DNA of 64,000 nucleotides from the NCBI GenBank assembly GCA_963730305.1, contig CAVSRB010000007.1, positions 310,001-374,000 on the forward strand, in the 5' to 3' direction. This document shows, piece after piece, positions 34,292 to 43,089 of the stretch. The notes beneath the pieces are model-generated. The model searched no databases, had not been told where the DNA came from, and saw only the letters and a list, made by a program, of their open reading frames with translations. A program made the position numbers and the translations under genes. Numbering within the stretch: the first letter of the stretch is position 1; each line of letters opens with the position of its first letter. This DNA comes from CAMYMQ01 sp963730305. Lineage in GTDB: Bacteria > Pseudomonadota > Alphaproteobacteria > Bin65.

Positions 34292-35503
34292 ATGACCGAC
34301 GCCTACATCTACGACGCCGTGCGCACCCCCAGGGGCAAGGGCCGCAAGGACGGCGCGCTGCACGAGATCACCCCGATCAACCTGGCCGTCACCACGCTGC
34401 AGGCGATCCGCGAGCGCAACGACCTCGACACCACGGCCATCGACGACGTCGTGCTCGGATGCGTCACCCCGGTCGGCGAGCAGGGCGCGGACATCGCCCG
34501 GCTGGCGGCGCTCAAGGCGGGCTACGACCACTCGGTCACCGGTATCCAGGTCAACCGCTTCTGCTCGTCCGGGCTCGACGCGGTCAACCTGGCGACCGCG
34601 CAGGTCATGTCGGGCCAGGCCGACCTGACCATCGGCGGCGGCGTCGAGAGCATGTCGCGGGTGCCGATGGGTTCCGACGGCGGCGCCTATGCGGTGGACC
34701 CGGCGGTGTCGATGCCGCTCTACTTCACGCCCCAGGGCATCTCCGCGGACCTGATCGCCACGCGGGAAGGCTTCACCCGCGACGACGTCGACGCCTACGC
34801 CGTGGAATCCCAGAAGCGCGCCGCGGCCGCCTGGGAGGGCGGCTACTTCAAGGCGAGCGTGGTCCCGGTCCGGGACGTCAACGACCGGGTCGTGCTCGAC
34901 CACGACGAGCACATGCGGCCATCGACCGACATGCAGTCGCTGGCCTCGCTCAATCCGTCCTTCGAGGGCCTGGGCAGCCAGTTCGGCTTCGATTCGGTGG
35001 CGATCCAGCGCTATCCCGACGTCGAGCGGATCGAGCACGTCCACACCGCCGGCAACTCGTCGGGCATCGTCGACGGCGCCTCGGCGCTGCTGATCGGCAC
35101 CAAGGAGATGGGCGAGAAGTATGGCTGGAAGGCCCGCGCGCGCATCCGCGCCTTCGCCTCGACCGGCGCCGAACCGTCGATCATGCTGACCGGACCGGTC
35201 GACGTGACCAAGAAGGCGCTCAAGCGCGCCGGCATGGAGATCGGCGACATCGACCTGTTCGAGCTCAACGAGGCCTTCGCCTCGGTGGTCATGTATTTCA
35301 TGAAGTATCTCGGCGTCGACCACGACCGGATCAACGTCAACGGCGGCGCCATCGCGATGGGCCACCCGCTCGGCGCGACCGGCGGCATCATCCTCGGCAC
35401 CCTGCTCGACGAGTTGGAGCGGCGCGACGCCGAGACCGGGCTCGCCACCTTGTGCGTCGGCGCCGGCCAGGGCGCGGCGACGATCATCGAACGGGTCCAC
35501 TGA
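34292..35503 (+). CDS. Acetyl-CoA acyltransferase (thiolase)
   Basis: 403 residues. Active-site residues are present: Cys91 in NRFCSSGLDAV, Asn in ELNEAFAS, His in GHPLGATGG and Cys in CVGAGQGAA. It is a degradative-type thiolase (FadA/PcaF-like), splitting a beta-ketoacyl-CoA to acetyl-CoA. Met 34292 follows GGGAGGA. It diverges from ubiX, and SCP2 and thioesterase genes follow. It provides the expected last step for a CoA-based ring-cleavage or side-chain pathway. Confidence 0.93.
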   Translation: MTDAYIYDAVRTPRGKGRKDGALHEITPINLAVTTLQAIRERNDLDTTAIDDVVLGCVTPVGEQGADIARLAALKAGYDHSVTGIQVNRFCSSGLDAVNLATAQVMSGQADLTIGGGVESMSRVPMGSDGGAYAVDPAVSMPLYFTPQGISADLIATREGFTRDDVDAYAVESQKRAAAAWEGGYFKASVVPVRDVNDRVVLDHDEHMRPSTDMQSLASLNPSFEGLGSQFGFDSVAIQRYPDVERIEHVHTAGNSSGIVDGASALLIGTKEMGEKYGWKARARIRAFASTGAEPSIMLTGPVDVTKKALKRAGMEIGDIDLFELNEAFASVVMYFMKYLGVDHDRINVNGGAIAMGHPLGATGGIILGTLLDELERRDAETGLATLCVGAGQGAATIIERVH

Positions 35504-35622
35504 GGCCGCGCACCGTCCGCCGGCCGCGAAACGGTTGACCTCGCGCGCCGAAGCGGGCAACAGGGGCGCGAACCACCATCCCACACACCCCACCTAACAC
35601 CCCACCGGGCGGAGACCAGAAC

Positions 35623-35919
35623 ATGAGCCTTCAGGAAGTCACCGAGCGCGTGCGCGAGCGCGTCGGCGAGGATTCGGGCCTGGGCGCCGTCGTCAAGTTC
35701 AACTTCGGCGACGACGGCGTGCTGACCATCGACGGCAAGTCGACCCCGAACACCGTCACCAACGACGACGTCGACGCGGATACGACCGTCACCATGAAGC
35801 TCGACGACTTCAAGCAGATGGCCAAGGGCGAGCTCGACCCCACCGCCGCCTTCATGATGGGCAAGATCAAGGTGTCCGGCGACATGACCGTGGCGATGAA
35901 GCTGAGCCAGGTGATCTGA
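35623..35919 (+). CDS. SCP2 sterol-carrier domain protein
   Basis: 98 residues covering one SCP2 domain: VVKFNFGDDGVLTIDG, TTVTMKLDDFKQMAKGELDPTAAFMMGKIKVSGDM and AMKLSQVI. The fold carries fatty acyl-CoA or sterol-like ligands. It is a stand-alone domain following the thiolase, a pairing known from fatty acid and sterol catabolism, suggesting a hydrophobic acyl-CoA substrate. GGAG precedes ATG 35623. Confidence 0.9.
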   Translation: MSLQEVTERVRERVGEDSGLGAVVKFNFGDDGVLTIDGKSTPNTVTNDDVDADTTVTMKLDDFKQMAKGELDPTAAFMMGKIKVSGDMTVAMKLSQVI

Positions 35920-35956
35920 GGGGCACCGCCCCGCCCCGAAATCCGGAGACCGGCCG

Positions 35957-36376
35957 TTGCGAGTCTACAAAGGCACCTTCCACGTCGAATGGGCCCATTG
36001 CGATGCCGCCGGCATCGTCTTCTACCCCCATTTCTACACCCTGTTCGACCAGGCGACCGAGCGGCTGTTCTCGGCCAACCGCCTCTCCTATCCGGAGCTC
36101 AAGCGCGACTTCGACGCGCCGGGCATGCCGCTGCTGGAGACCGGCGCCAAGTACCAGAACGCCAGCAAGCTGGGCGACACGCTGACCATCGAGAGCTGGG
36201 TCGACGAGTGGGCGGGCAAGACCTACCTGGTCAAGCACGCGCTGACCCACGCCGACGGCCGGGTCGCGCTGGAGGGCTTCGAGCGCCGCGTGTGGATCAA
36301 GACCGATCCCGAGCGGCCGGCCGGTTTCCGCGCCGTCGCGGTGCCCGAAGAGGTCAAGGCGCGCTTCGTCGACTGA
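35957..36376 (+). CDS. 4-hydroxybenzoyl-CoA-thioesterase-like hot-dog protein
   Basis: 139 residues. VEWAHCDAAGIVFYPHFYTLFDQATERLF has the Asp and Tyr of the 4HBT/YbgC active site (WxxxDxxGxxxY pattern). It should release a free acid from an aromatic acyl-CoA. The TTG start at 35957 follows CGGAGAC and no ATG is available. It is the last gene of the thiolase, SCP2 and thioesterase group and converges on the nine-gene operon. Confidence 0.88.
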   Translation: MRVYKGTFHVEWAHCDAAGIVFYPHFYTLFDQATERLFSANRLSYPELKRDFDAPGMPLLETGAKYQNASKLGDTLTIESWVDEWAGKTYLVKHALTHADGRVALEGFERRVWIKTDPERPAGFRAVAVPEEVKARFVD

Positions 36377-36407
36377 GTCGCGCAGGGCGCTCGGCGCCCC
36401 GGTCCGC

Positions 36408-37220
36408 TCAGTCGTCGCCCGCTTCCGCCGCTTCCATCGCCGCCGCTCTTGCGCGCCCGTCGCGCTTCGTCTGGATGCGGCCGCTCAGCCGGAAGGTGCC
36501 GTGGATCACCGCGCCGGGCCGGGGCGGCCCGGGCAGGTCGACCGGCGCGCAGACCACGTCGATCACCCCGCCGAGCGTATCGACCAGCGCCCAGTGGAAG
36601 CGCTGCCGGGTCAGCGCATTCATCTTCACGTCCGCGTCGATGATGATGCCGGCCATGGTGCATAGCGGCTCCGGCGGGTCGATCACGTCGCCGTCGGGCG
36701 TGAACAGGCCCGAGGGGATGAAGGAGCGCGCGGCGAAGCCGAGCTCGCTGCTGTCCTGCGCGGCGTAGAATTCCTCCTCGCCGTCGAACGCCTCGATCTC
36801 GTAGCCGAAGGCCGCGAGCTGCACCGTCGCCGTCGCCGGCAGGTTCAGGCCCCGGTGAACCGCCGCGTCGGGCGCCTCGAACACCAGCGGGTAGTCGCCC
36901 GAATCGGCCGCCCCGGTCTTCGGGTTGGCCCAGCCGTAGAAGCCGCCGTCGAGCGCCCCGCCCTCGGCCGGTTCGACCCGCTGGCTCAGCCGCACCCGCA
37001 TCTCGCCGGCGCCGGCGAAATGGGGCGCGACCCCGGTGAGGCGGCCGAACGCGCCCTTGCGCAGCCACAGCTCGGCGCCGGACGGATCGGACCAGTGGCC
37101 GTAGGCGCGGTTGAGGCCGATCCGGCGGGTCTTCGCCGCCTTGCCGATCTGCTCGATCAGCGGCGCCAGGTCGTCGGCGTCGTCGGCCTCGAAGCCGATC
37201 GCGGCGAACGGGCTCTGCAT
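36408..37220 (-). CDS. Conserved protein of unknown function, last gene of the esterase/ABC operon
   Basis: 270 residues, soluble, no signal peptide or membrane segment. Recurrent features are GHWSDPSGAELWLRKG, LDGGFYGWANPKTG, DYPLVFEAPDA and FTPDGDVIDPPEPL, suggesting two beta-rich similar halves. The acidic C-terminal end is ARAAAMEAAEAGDD. I do not recognise the family. The ATG overlaps the ChaC gene stop (ATGA), so the two are co-translated. Confidence 0.72.
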   Translation of the reverse strand: MQSPFAAIGFEADDADDLAPLIEQIGKAAKTRRIGLNRAYGHWSDPSGAELWLRKGAFGRLTGVAPHFAGAGEMRVRLSQRVEPAEGGALDGGFYGWANPKTGAADSGDYPLVFEAPDAAVHRGLNLPATATVQLAAFGYEIEAFDGEEEFYAAQDSSELGFAARSFIPSGLFTPDGDVIDPPEPLCTMAGIIIDADVKMNALTRQRFHWALVDTLGGVIDVVCAPVDLPGPPRPGAVIHGTFRLSGRIQTKRDGRARAAAMEAAEAGDD

Positions 37221-37894
37221 CAGGCGCCGGTATCCGCACAAATTGCGCGGACGCGGTCGAGCAGCGCGGCGATGTCGGGCTCGACCCGGCCGAAGTCGGC
37301 GAGGTGGCGGACGGTGTCCTCCAGGTAGTCGGCGCAGGGCCCGTGCCGGCCGGCCGCGCCGGCGATGATCTCGGCGCGCTGGTCCAGGGTCAGCGGCGGG
37401 CAGTATTGGGGATGCGCCGGGTCGGCGATGAAGGCGAGCGCATGCACGGCCCCGGCCCCCGAGGTGGCCGGCGCGTCGAGCGCGACCTCGACCCAGTGCG
37501 GCGTGTAGACGCCGCCGAACATCTCCCGGTCCCACAGCGCGACCAGATCCTGTTCGAGCGTCGCCGCGTCGAGCCGGTAGACGACGCCGTGGCAGGTCGT
37601 CGCCTCGGCGCCCTCGAGGCCGAGGCCCAGCCCGGGCCGTTCGGGCGTGCCGCGCGAGACCATGGTCCAGAAGCAGAAGCTGCGCCGGTAACCGGCGACC
37701 GTGCCCGTGCACCGCTCGGCGGCCTCGAAGCAGGGCCGCCACATCAGCGAGCCGTAGGCGAACACCCAGACCGGCCCGGCCGCGGGCCGCGCCGCGAAGG
37801 TCTCGCGCCGGCTCGCGGCGCGCGTCTCGTCGCTGAGCGGGACGAAATTGCCCGCCGGCCAGGGAATCGCGGTATCGACTGCCCGGCCCGGCAC
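37220..37894 (-). CDS. ChaC-like gamma-glutamylcyclotransferase
   Basis: 224 residues. WVFAYGSLMWRP (residues 43-54) is the glycine-rich substrate loop of ChaC. GYRRSFCFWTMVSRGTPERPGLGLGLE and CHGVVYRL complete the family pattern, which splits glutathione to 5-oxoproline and Cys-Gly in the cytoplasm. The first 38 residues are not conserved-looking, so a later start is possible, though none is in frame with a better ribosome site. It lies four bases after the esterase gene in the nine-gene operon. Confidence 0.88.
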   Translation of the reverse strand: MPGRAVDTAIPWPAGNFVPLSDETRAASRRETFAARPAAGPVWVFAYGSLMWRPCFEAAERCTGTVAGYRRSFCFWTMVSRGTPERPGLGLGLEGAEATTCHGVVYRLDAATLEQDLVALWDREMFGGVYTPHWVEVALDAPATSGAGAVHALAFIADPAHPQYCPPLTLDQRAEIIAGAAGRHGPCADYLEDTVRHLADFGRVEPDIAALLDRVRAICADTGA

Positions 37895-37898
37895 GGCC

Positions 37899-38762
37899 TC
37901 ACAGGCCCATGAAGCGACGTACTGCGGAACCGAGCGGGCTGTCCGGCTCGTTGACGGTCAGCACCATGTCGAAATGGTTCTTGCCGGTCAGCGTGATGAA
38001 CTCGCATTCCTTGCCGGCGTCGCGCACCGCCGCGACGAAGGCATCGCCCTGGCGGCGGAACTCGTCGGTCTCGCCATCGGCGTAGCCGACGATCAGTGGC
38101 GAGGCGATATGCCCGACATGCTTGATCGGGCTGTTGCGGACCACGCCCTGCGCGTCGAGCTTGAGGTAGTCGCCACGGTAGGACAGCACGACAGGCTCCA
38201 GGTCGTAGGAGCCGCTCAGGCAAATGGCGCCGGCGAGCGGGCTGTGCGGCAGCCCGTTGGTCGCGCGCCAGTCGGTCGTCGCCATCATGCCGGTGAGGTG
38301 GCCGCCCGACGAATGGCCGCAGACGAACAGACGCGCCGGGTCGGCGTTGAACGACGCGGCGTTGCGCCAGACCCAGGCGATCGCCTCCCGGTTCTGGCGG
38401 ACCATCTCGTCCAGGGTTACGGCCGGGATGTTGCCGAAGTTGACCGCGACGTAGGCCGCGCCCGCCTCGACCATGGCGTCGGCGAGGAAGGCGCTGTCCT
38501 CCTTCGACAGCCGCTGCCAGGCGCCGCCGTGGATGAACACCATCACCGGCGCACCCGGCGCCTTGGCCGGGAAGATATCGAGCAGCGCCCCGTCGGCCGG
38601 GTCGTACCGGACATTGCGCTGGGGCGGGTGACGGTCGCGGGCGTGGGCGCTGAGCGTGGCGTATCGCGCGATGGTCTGGTCCATGTCCGGCGCCCAGGCG
38701 GACTGGTTGTACTGGCGGTCGAGCTCCGCCTGGTCGTAGTCGAGATAGATCTTGTCGCTCAC
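37899..38762 (-). CDS. Alpha/beta hydrolase, kynurenine-formamidase/esterase-like
   Basis: 287 residues. The oxyanion motif HGGAW, the nucleophile elbow GHSSGGH, and later Asp and His in GYADGETDEF and GKNHFD make a hormone-sensitive-lipase/AFMID-like hydrolase. The start YDQAELDRQYNQSAWAPD is typical of arylformamidase-like members. Kynurenine formamidase is possible given kynA elsewhere in the window, but the operon context (carboxylesterase, importer) points to an imported ester or amide. GTG start at 38762 with AAGGACGGGG upstream. Confidence 0.85.
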   Translation of the reverse strand: MSDKIYLDYDQAELDRQYNQSAWAPDMDQTIARYATLSAHARDRHPPQRNVRYDPADGALLDIFPAKAPGAPVMVFIHGGAWQRLSKEDSAFLADAMVEAGAAYVAVNFGNIPAVTLDEMVRQNREAIAWVWRNAASFNADPARLFVCGHSSGGHLTGMMATTDWRATNGLPHSPLAGAICLSGSYDLEPVVLSYRGDYLKLDAQGVVRNSPIKHVGHIASPLIVGYADGETDEFRRQGDAFVAAVRDAGKECEFITLTGKNHFDMVLTVNEPDSPLGSAVRRFMGL

Positions 38763-38795
38763 GCCTGGATCCCCGTCCTTTGCTTGTTCCGCTTG

Positions 38796-39614
38796 CTAGC
38801 TCGCCAGACCGCGGTGCCTGGCGAGGAAGTCGCCGAGCGCGCGGTCGAACTCGGCCGGCCGCTCCAGGTTCACCAGATGGCCCGCGCGCGGCACCATCAC
38901 GTAGTCCGAACCCTTGATCCGGCTGTGCATCTCCTCGCCCATCGCCGGCGTGGTCAGACTGTCGAATTCGCCGAAGATCAGCAAGGTCGGCACGGCGATC
39001 CGCTCCAGCTCCGCGGTCCGGTTGAACATGGTGGTCGCTTCCACGGTCTTGATATAGCTCTCCTTGTGCAACGCCGCCATGCTCGCCACGAGCCGATCGT
39101 ACTGCGCGTCGGTCACGTCCGGGCCGCACAGGGTCTTGGCGACCACCGGCGCGATGTCCTTGGGCTCCTTGCCCTCGACCAGCGGCTTCTTGCGCAACTC
39201 GACGAACTTGCGGCGGTCGGCCTCGGAGAAGTTCTGGAAGCCGGTGAAGGTCGACACCAGCGACAGGGTCGCCACCCGCTCGGGGAACAGGGCGTAGAAG
39301 TCCTGGGAGATGCGGCCGCCCATCGACAGGCCGCACAGGTGCGCCTTCTCGACGCCGAAATGGTCGAGCACCCGGATCAGGTCGCGGGCGAAATCGGAGA
39401 AGTCGAGCGGGCCTTCGTAGTCGTCGCTGCCGCCGTAGCCGCGGGCGTCCCAGGCCAGCGCGTGGAACTCGTCACCGAACAGCTCGACCTGCTCGGTCCA
39501 GTTGGTGCGGTTGCCGCCGATGCCGTGGAGGAAGACGAGCAGCTCGCCCTCCCCGGCATGGTCGATGCACAGGGCGGGATCGGAAAGGATGGTCTCGGTC
39601 TTGATCTGGGCCAC
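38796..39614 (-). CDS. Alpha/beta hydrolase, 3-oxoadipate-enol-lactonase-like
   Basis: 272 residues. LLVFLHGIGGNRTNW, WDARGYGGSD, the nucleophile elbow LCGLSMGGRIS, Asp in FGEFDSLT and His in RAGHLVNLE are a complete catalytic triad layout. The DLIRVLDHFGVEKAHL segment resembles PcaD. The GTG start at 39614 is the family-typical position, with no ATG nearby. It follows the two ABC permeases in the operon. Confidence 0.88.
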   Translation of the reverse strand: MAQIKTETILSDPALCIDHAGEGELLVFLHGIGGNRTNWTEQVELFGDEFHALAWDARGYGGSDDYEGPLDFSDFARDLIRVLDHFGVEKAHLCGLSMGGRISQDFYALFPERVATLSLVSTFTGFQNFSEADRRKFVELRKKPLVEGKEPKDIAPVVAKTLCGPDVTDAQYDRLVASMAALHKESYIKTVEATTMFNRTAELERIAVPTLLIFGEFDSLTTPAMGEEMHSRIKGSDYVMVPRAGHLVNLERPAEFDRALGDFLARHRGLAS

Positions 39615-39700
39615 GGCTCGTCTCCTTGTCGTTCGCGCACGCGCCCGGATCAGGGCGTGGCGTCATGGCAGAAATTCGGTGATGCGCGTCGGCGCCCCGG

Positions 39701-40522
39701 TCACCCGGCACGGAAGCGGCGGGCCAGCGGGTCGATCACCAGCTTCTCGCCGGCGATGAAGATGATCACGACGGCGAAGCAGGCGGCGAACACGGTCGCC
39801 GCGTCGGACATGGTCTGGGCCCGCTGCATCAGGAAGCCGAGCCCGCTCTCGGTGCCGAACAGCTCGGCGACCAGCGCGATCTTCCAGCCGACCCCGTAGG
39901 CGATGCGCAGCGCCGCGATGATGTAGGGCATCAGCAGCGGCAGGGTGACCATGAAGAAGACCTTGCGCCGGTTGCGGGTGAAGCTGCGCGCCATCTCGAT
40001 CATATCGCGGTCGAGCTCGTGCAGGCCGGCCGAGACGTTGACCAGACAGAAGGGGATCAGGATCGCGGCCTCGACGAAGACGATGGTCTCGTCCGACGGC
40101 CCGAACCAGATGCTGGCGACGATCGCCCAGCCGACCGACGGGAAGGAGTTGAGGAAGGGCTGGATCCGCTCGTGGACGATCACCCTCAAGACCGGGAAAC
40201 GCTGGGGCAGGATCGCCAGCACCGTGCCGATCACGACCGACAGGATCACCGCGATGACGACGCGGAGCGTGCTGTCGACGGTGTGGGAGAGCAGGTCGGG
40301 GACGACGAACAGCCGGCCCGTCTCCGTGGCGACCGCCCCGGGCCCCGGCAGGATGTAGGCCGGCAGGTCGCGCGAGAACGCCCACCAGCCGACCAGGGCG
40401 AGCACGATCAGCCCTTCGGCCAGGCCGTGCTCGACCAGCACCCCGGGCAGCCGGCCGGCGTCGCGGGCCCGCACGCGGCCGGAACTTGGCGCGACCGCGC
40501 GGCCGGCGTCAGGCGCCGCCAT
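39701..40522 (-). CDS. ABC transporter permease (SsuC/TauC type)
   Basis: 273 residues with six membrane segments. WFGPSDETIVFVEAAILIP is close to the usual EAA-loop region, followed by LDRDMIEMARSFTRNRRKVFFMV and LPYIIAALRIAYGVGWKIALVAELF. The family imports nitrate, sulfonates, taurine or thiamine precursors. It overlaps the second permease by 14 bp. Two permeases in one operon suggest a heterodimeric channel. Confidence 0.9.
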   Translation of the reverse strand: MAAPDAGRAVAPSSGRVRARDAGRLPGVLVEHGLAEGLIVLALVGWWAFSRDLPAYILPGPGAVATETGRLFVVPDLLSHTVDSTLRVVIAVILSVVIGTVLAILPQRFPVLRVIVHERIQPFLNSFPSVGWAIVASIWFGPSDETIVFVEAAILIPFCLVNVSAGLHELDRDMIEMARSFTRNRRKVFFMVTLPLLMPYIIAALRIAYGVGWKIALVAELFGTESGLGFLMQRAQTMSDAATVFAACFAVVIIFIAGEKLVIDPLARRFRAG

Positions 40523-41285
40523 GGTGCCGGTCCAGGCGCCGCTGGATCGGGGCGAACACCCAGCGGTCGGTCGAATAGACGAAGGCGATGATGATCAGGA
40601 TGATGCCGAAGATCAGCGGCATGTCGAAGTCGTTGCGGGCCAGGTTGAGCAGATAGCCGAAACCGGTGTTGCCGCCGAACAGCTCCGCGGTCAGCGTCAC
40701 CTTCCAGGCCACGCCGAAGCTGACGCGCAGGGTCGCGAAGATGAAGGGATAGAGCGCCGGCACCACGATCTTGGTGAAGGTGCGCCAGCGGCTGCGCGTG
40801 AAGCTGCGGCCCATCTCCAGCAGCTCGGGGTCGAGCGCATCCAGTCCCTCGCGCATGTTGATGATCGCAAACGGCACCAGCACCATCGAGATGACGAACA
40901 CCACGGTGATGTCGTTCACGCCGAACCAGATGATCGCCAGCATGATCCAGCCGATGCCGGGATAGGAGTTGAGGAACGGCGTCAGCCGCCCATGCATCAT
41001 CAGGCGCGTGCGCGGCAGGTAGAAGGCGAGCAGCGCGCACAGGCTGCCGACGACGAAGGAGATCGCCACCGCGCCGATGACGTGCGCGAAGGAGATGAAC
41101 ATGTGGCGGAGCTGGTACCAGTCGCTGAAGAAGGCGACCAGGCGCTTGGCCACGTCGTACGGCCCGGGCATCTCGTAGCTCTGCACCGAGAAGCCCCAGG
41201 CCGCCCAGGCGGCGAGAACGGCGAGTGTGAAAGCGTGCCCCGCGAGCCGGGCGTGCCGGCCCGCGGGGCGGATTGCTTCAGCCAT
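40509..41285 (-). CDS. ABC transporter permease (SsuC/TauC type)
   Basis: 258 residues, six membrane segments, homologous to its neighbour: WFGVNDITVVFVISMVLVPFAI, LDPELLEMGRSFTRSRWRTFTKI and ALYPFIFATLRVSFGVAWKV. It probably pairs with the product of 39701-40522. It starts 18 bp after the binding-protein stop and overlaps the next permease gene. Confidence 0.9.
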   Translation of the reverse strand: MAEAIRPAGRHARLAGHAFTLAVLAAWAAWGFSVQSYEMPGPYDVAKRLVAFFSDWYQLRHMFISFAHVIGAVAISFVVGSLCALLAFYLPRTRLMMHGRLTPFLNSYPGIGWIMLAIIWFGVNDITVVFVISMVLVPFAIINMREGLDALDPELLEMGRSFTRSRWRTFTKIVVPALYPFIFATLRVSFGVAWKVTLTAELFGGNTGFGYLLNLARNDFDMPLIFGIILIIIAFVYSTDRWVFAPIQRRLDRHHGGA

Positions 41286-41303
41286 CGGAACGGCCGACCC
41301 GCG

Positions 41304-42284
41304 CTATTCGCGGATCGCGTCCTTCCAGACGACGTCGGCCGCCTTCGGATACTTCTTGATGATGCCCATCTCCTTGGCGTTCTGCCAGACGACCTCCATC
41401 GACTTCATGTCGCCCGCGCTGATCGCGGCCGGGAAGGCCGAATAGCGGGTCAGCCAGGCCTTGAAGAAGGCGGGGCTGATCTTGGTGGTCTTGCTGATCG
41501 CCTTGCCGACCTCGTCCGGGTGCTTCATGGCGTAGAGCGCCGACGCGCGCAGCATCCGGTCGAATTCCTTGAACGCCTCGGGCCTGGCCTTGAGCTTCTC
41601 GGGATAGGTCACGTTGACCGCGGCGACCGCGTTGACGCCGAACAGCTTCTTGATGTCCTGGTTGGTCCACGCGAGCGAGCGGTACTGGCCGGTCTTCAGC
41701 GCCTTGAAGGCCTGGGCGTGGATCAGGGTCGCGGCGTCGACCCGGCCCGATTCGAGCGCGGTCAACAGCGCCGGCGCCGGGATCTGGACCCAGCGGAAGT
41801 CGCCGTTCTTGTAGGAGACGTTCATGTGGTGCGCCTTCCACAGCGCGATCCGGATCCAGGTCGTGCCGGTCGAGCGCAGGGCGTAGTTGCCGATGGTCTT
41901 GCCCTTGAGGTCGGCGATCGTCTTGTAGGGGCTGTCCTTCTTCACCCAGATGCCGGCGCCGACGCTGTCGTCGGGCGCGCGCAGGGCGGTGGACAGGACG
42001 ACGAGGTTGAGCCCGCGGCGCTTGGCCAGCGGGATCGCCATCACCGCGTTCATGATCACGTCGAAGCGCTTGGTCGGCGTCGACTGGATCAGCGCCGGGA
42101 TCGCCAGAGCCTTGGCCTCGATCTCGATCTTGTCGGATTTCACGATGCCGTGCTTGATCGCATAGAGCACGCCCTCGAGCGACGGGTCGAGAAGATAGCC
42201 GTAGGTGACCTTCTCCTTCGCCAACGCCGGGCTGCTCATCATGCCGACCGCGATCGCGGTGGCGGCCAGTGTCAGTCTCTTCAT
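41304..42284 (-). CDS. NMT1/TauA-like ABC substrate-binding protein
   Basis: 326 residues. A signal peptide (MKRLTLAATAIAVGMMSSPALA) leads into EKVTYGYLLDPSLEGVLYAIKHG, the first lobe of NMT1/SsuA/TauA-type binding proteins. IADLKGKTIGNYALRSTG and ALESGRVDAATLIHAQAFKAL are family landmarks. Ligand unknown; operon enzymes suggest an ester, amide or lactone. Its ATG overlaps the ATPase stop, and AGAGGAG lies ten bases upstream. Confidence 0.9.
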   Translation of the reverse strand: MKRLTLAATAIAVGMMSSPALAKEKVTYGYLLDPSLEGVLYAIKHGIVKSDKIEIEAKALAIPALIQSTPTKRFDVIMNAVMAIPLAKRRGLNLVVLSTALRAPDDSVGAGIWVKKDSPYKTIADLKGKTIGNYALRSTGTTWIRIALWKAHHMNVSYKNGDFRWVQIPAPALLTALESGRVDAATLIHAQAFKALKTGQYRSLAWTNQDIKKLFGVNAVAAVNVTYPEKLKARPEAFKEFDRMLRASALYAMKHPDEVGKAISKTTKISPAFFKAWLTRYSAFPAAISAGDMKSMEVVWQNAKEMGIIKKYPKAADVVWKDAIRE

Positions 42285-43084
42285 GACGCAAACTCCTCTG
42301 CCTGTGTTTGTTCTTCTGGTGCGTTTCGCTCCAGCTCCTCGAACATCGCCACCAGCTTGTCGCGCTTGTCCCGCAGGCTGGGTGCGGTGTCGAGGGCCCG
42401 TGGCCGCTCCTCGTCGACGCTCATGACGTCGAGAACCCGGGTCGGCTTGTTGGACAGCAACAGGATGCGGTCGGCGAGGGTCAGCGCCTCGTCGATGTCG
42501 TGGGTGACGAAGACGATCGTCTTGCCGGTCTCCCGCCAGATCGAGATCAGCTCGCTGCGCAGCCGCCGCCGCGTGTTGAGGTCGAGCGCGGAGAACGGCT
42601 CGTCCATCAGGATGACGTCGGGATCGACGGACAGCGCCCGGGCGATCGACACCCGCTGGCGTTCGCCGCCCGACAGCATGCCGGGATACTTGTGCATGTC
42701 GGCGGCCAGCCCGACCAGCGACAGGTAGCGCTTGGCCGTCGCCTCCTGCTCCGCCTTCGGCGTCCGGTCGAAGCGCAGCTCCATGCCCAGCGTGACGTTG
42801 GCGAGCGCGGTCCGCCACGGCGCCAGCCGCGGCGACTGGAAGACGTAAGCGAGCTTGTGCCAAGCCTGGCGCGGCGGCAGCCCCTCGACCAGCACCGACC
42901 CTTCCTGGACGTCGAGCAGGTCGCCGATCAGGCGCAGCGAGGTCGACTTGCCGCAGCCGCTCGGCCCGAGGATGCACAGGAACTCGCCGGTGCGGACCGA
43001 GAAGGACATGTCGCGATAGATGGTCTCGTCGCCGAATTTGACGGTGACGTCACGCAACTCGACGATGGACGCGTCGCTCGCCAT
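42281..43084 (-). CDS. ABC transporter ATP-binding protein (SsuB/TauB type)
   Basis: 267 residues. Walker A GPSGCGKST, signature LSGGERQRVSIARALS, Walker B VILMDEPFSALD and H-loop VTHDIDEAL are all intact. The C-terminal 35 residues are charged (ELERNAPEEQTQAEEFAS). Met at 43082-43084 is preferred over an upstream Met because MASDASIVELRDVTVKF starts the fold. It lies five bases after the carboxylesterase gene. Confidence 0.92.
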   Translation of the reverse strand: MASDASIVELRDVTVKFGDETIYRDMSFSVRTGEFLCILGPSGCGKSTSLRLIGDLLDVQEGSVLVEGLPPRQAWHKLAYVFQSPRLAPWRTALANVTLGMELRFDRTPKAEQEATAKRYLSLVGLAADMHKYPGMLSGGERQRVSIARALSVDPDVILMDEPFSALDLNTRRRLRSELISIWRETGKTIVFVTHDIDEALTLADRILLLSNKPTRVLDVMSVDEERPRALDTAPSLRDKRDKLVAMFEELERNAPEEQTQAEEFAS

Positions 43085-43089
43085 GCCGA

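Noticed and set aside
18189..38762. kynA and the formamidase-like hydrolase as one kynurenine pathway
   Set aside because: They are 19 kb apart, under different control, and the hydrolase sits in an importer/esterase operon; no kynU was found.
37848..39899. A 683-codon plus-strand open frame opposite ChaC and two hydrolases
   Set aside because: Shadow of three genes with intact catalytic motifs.
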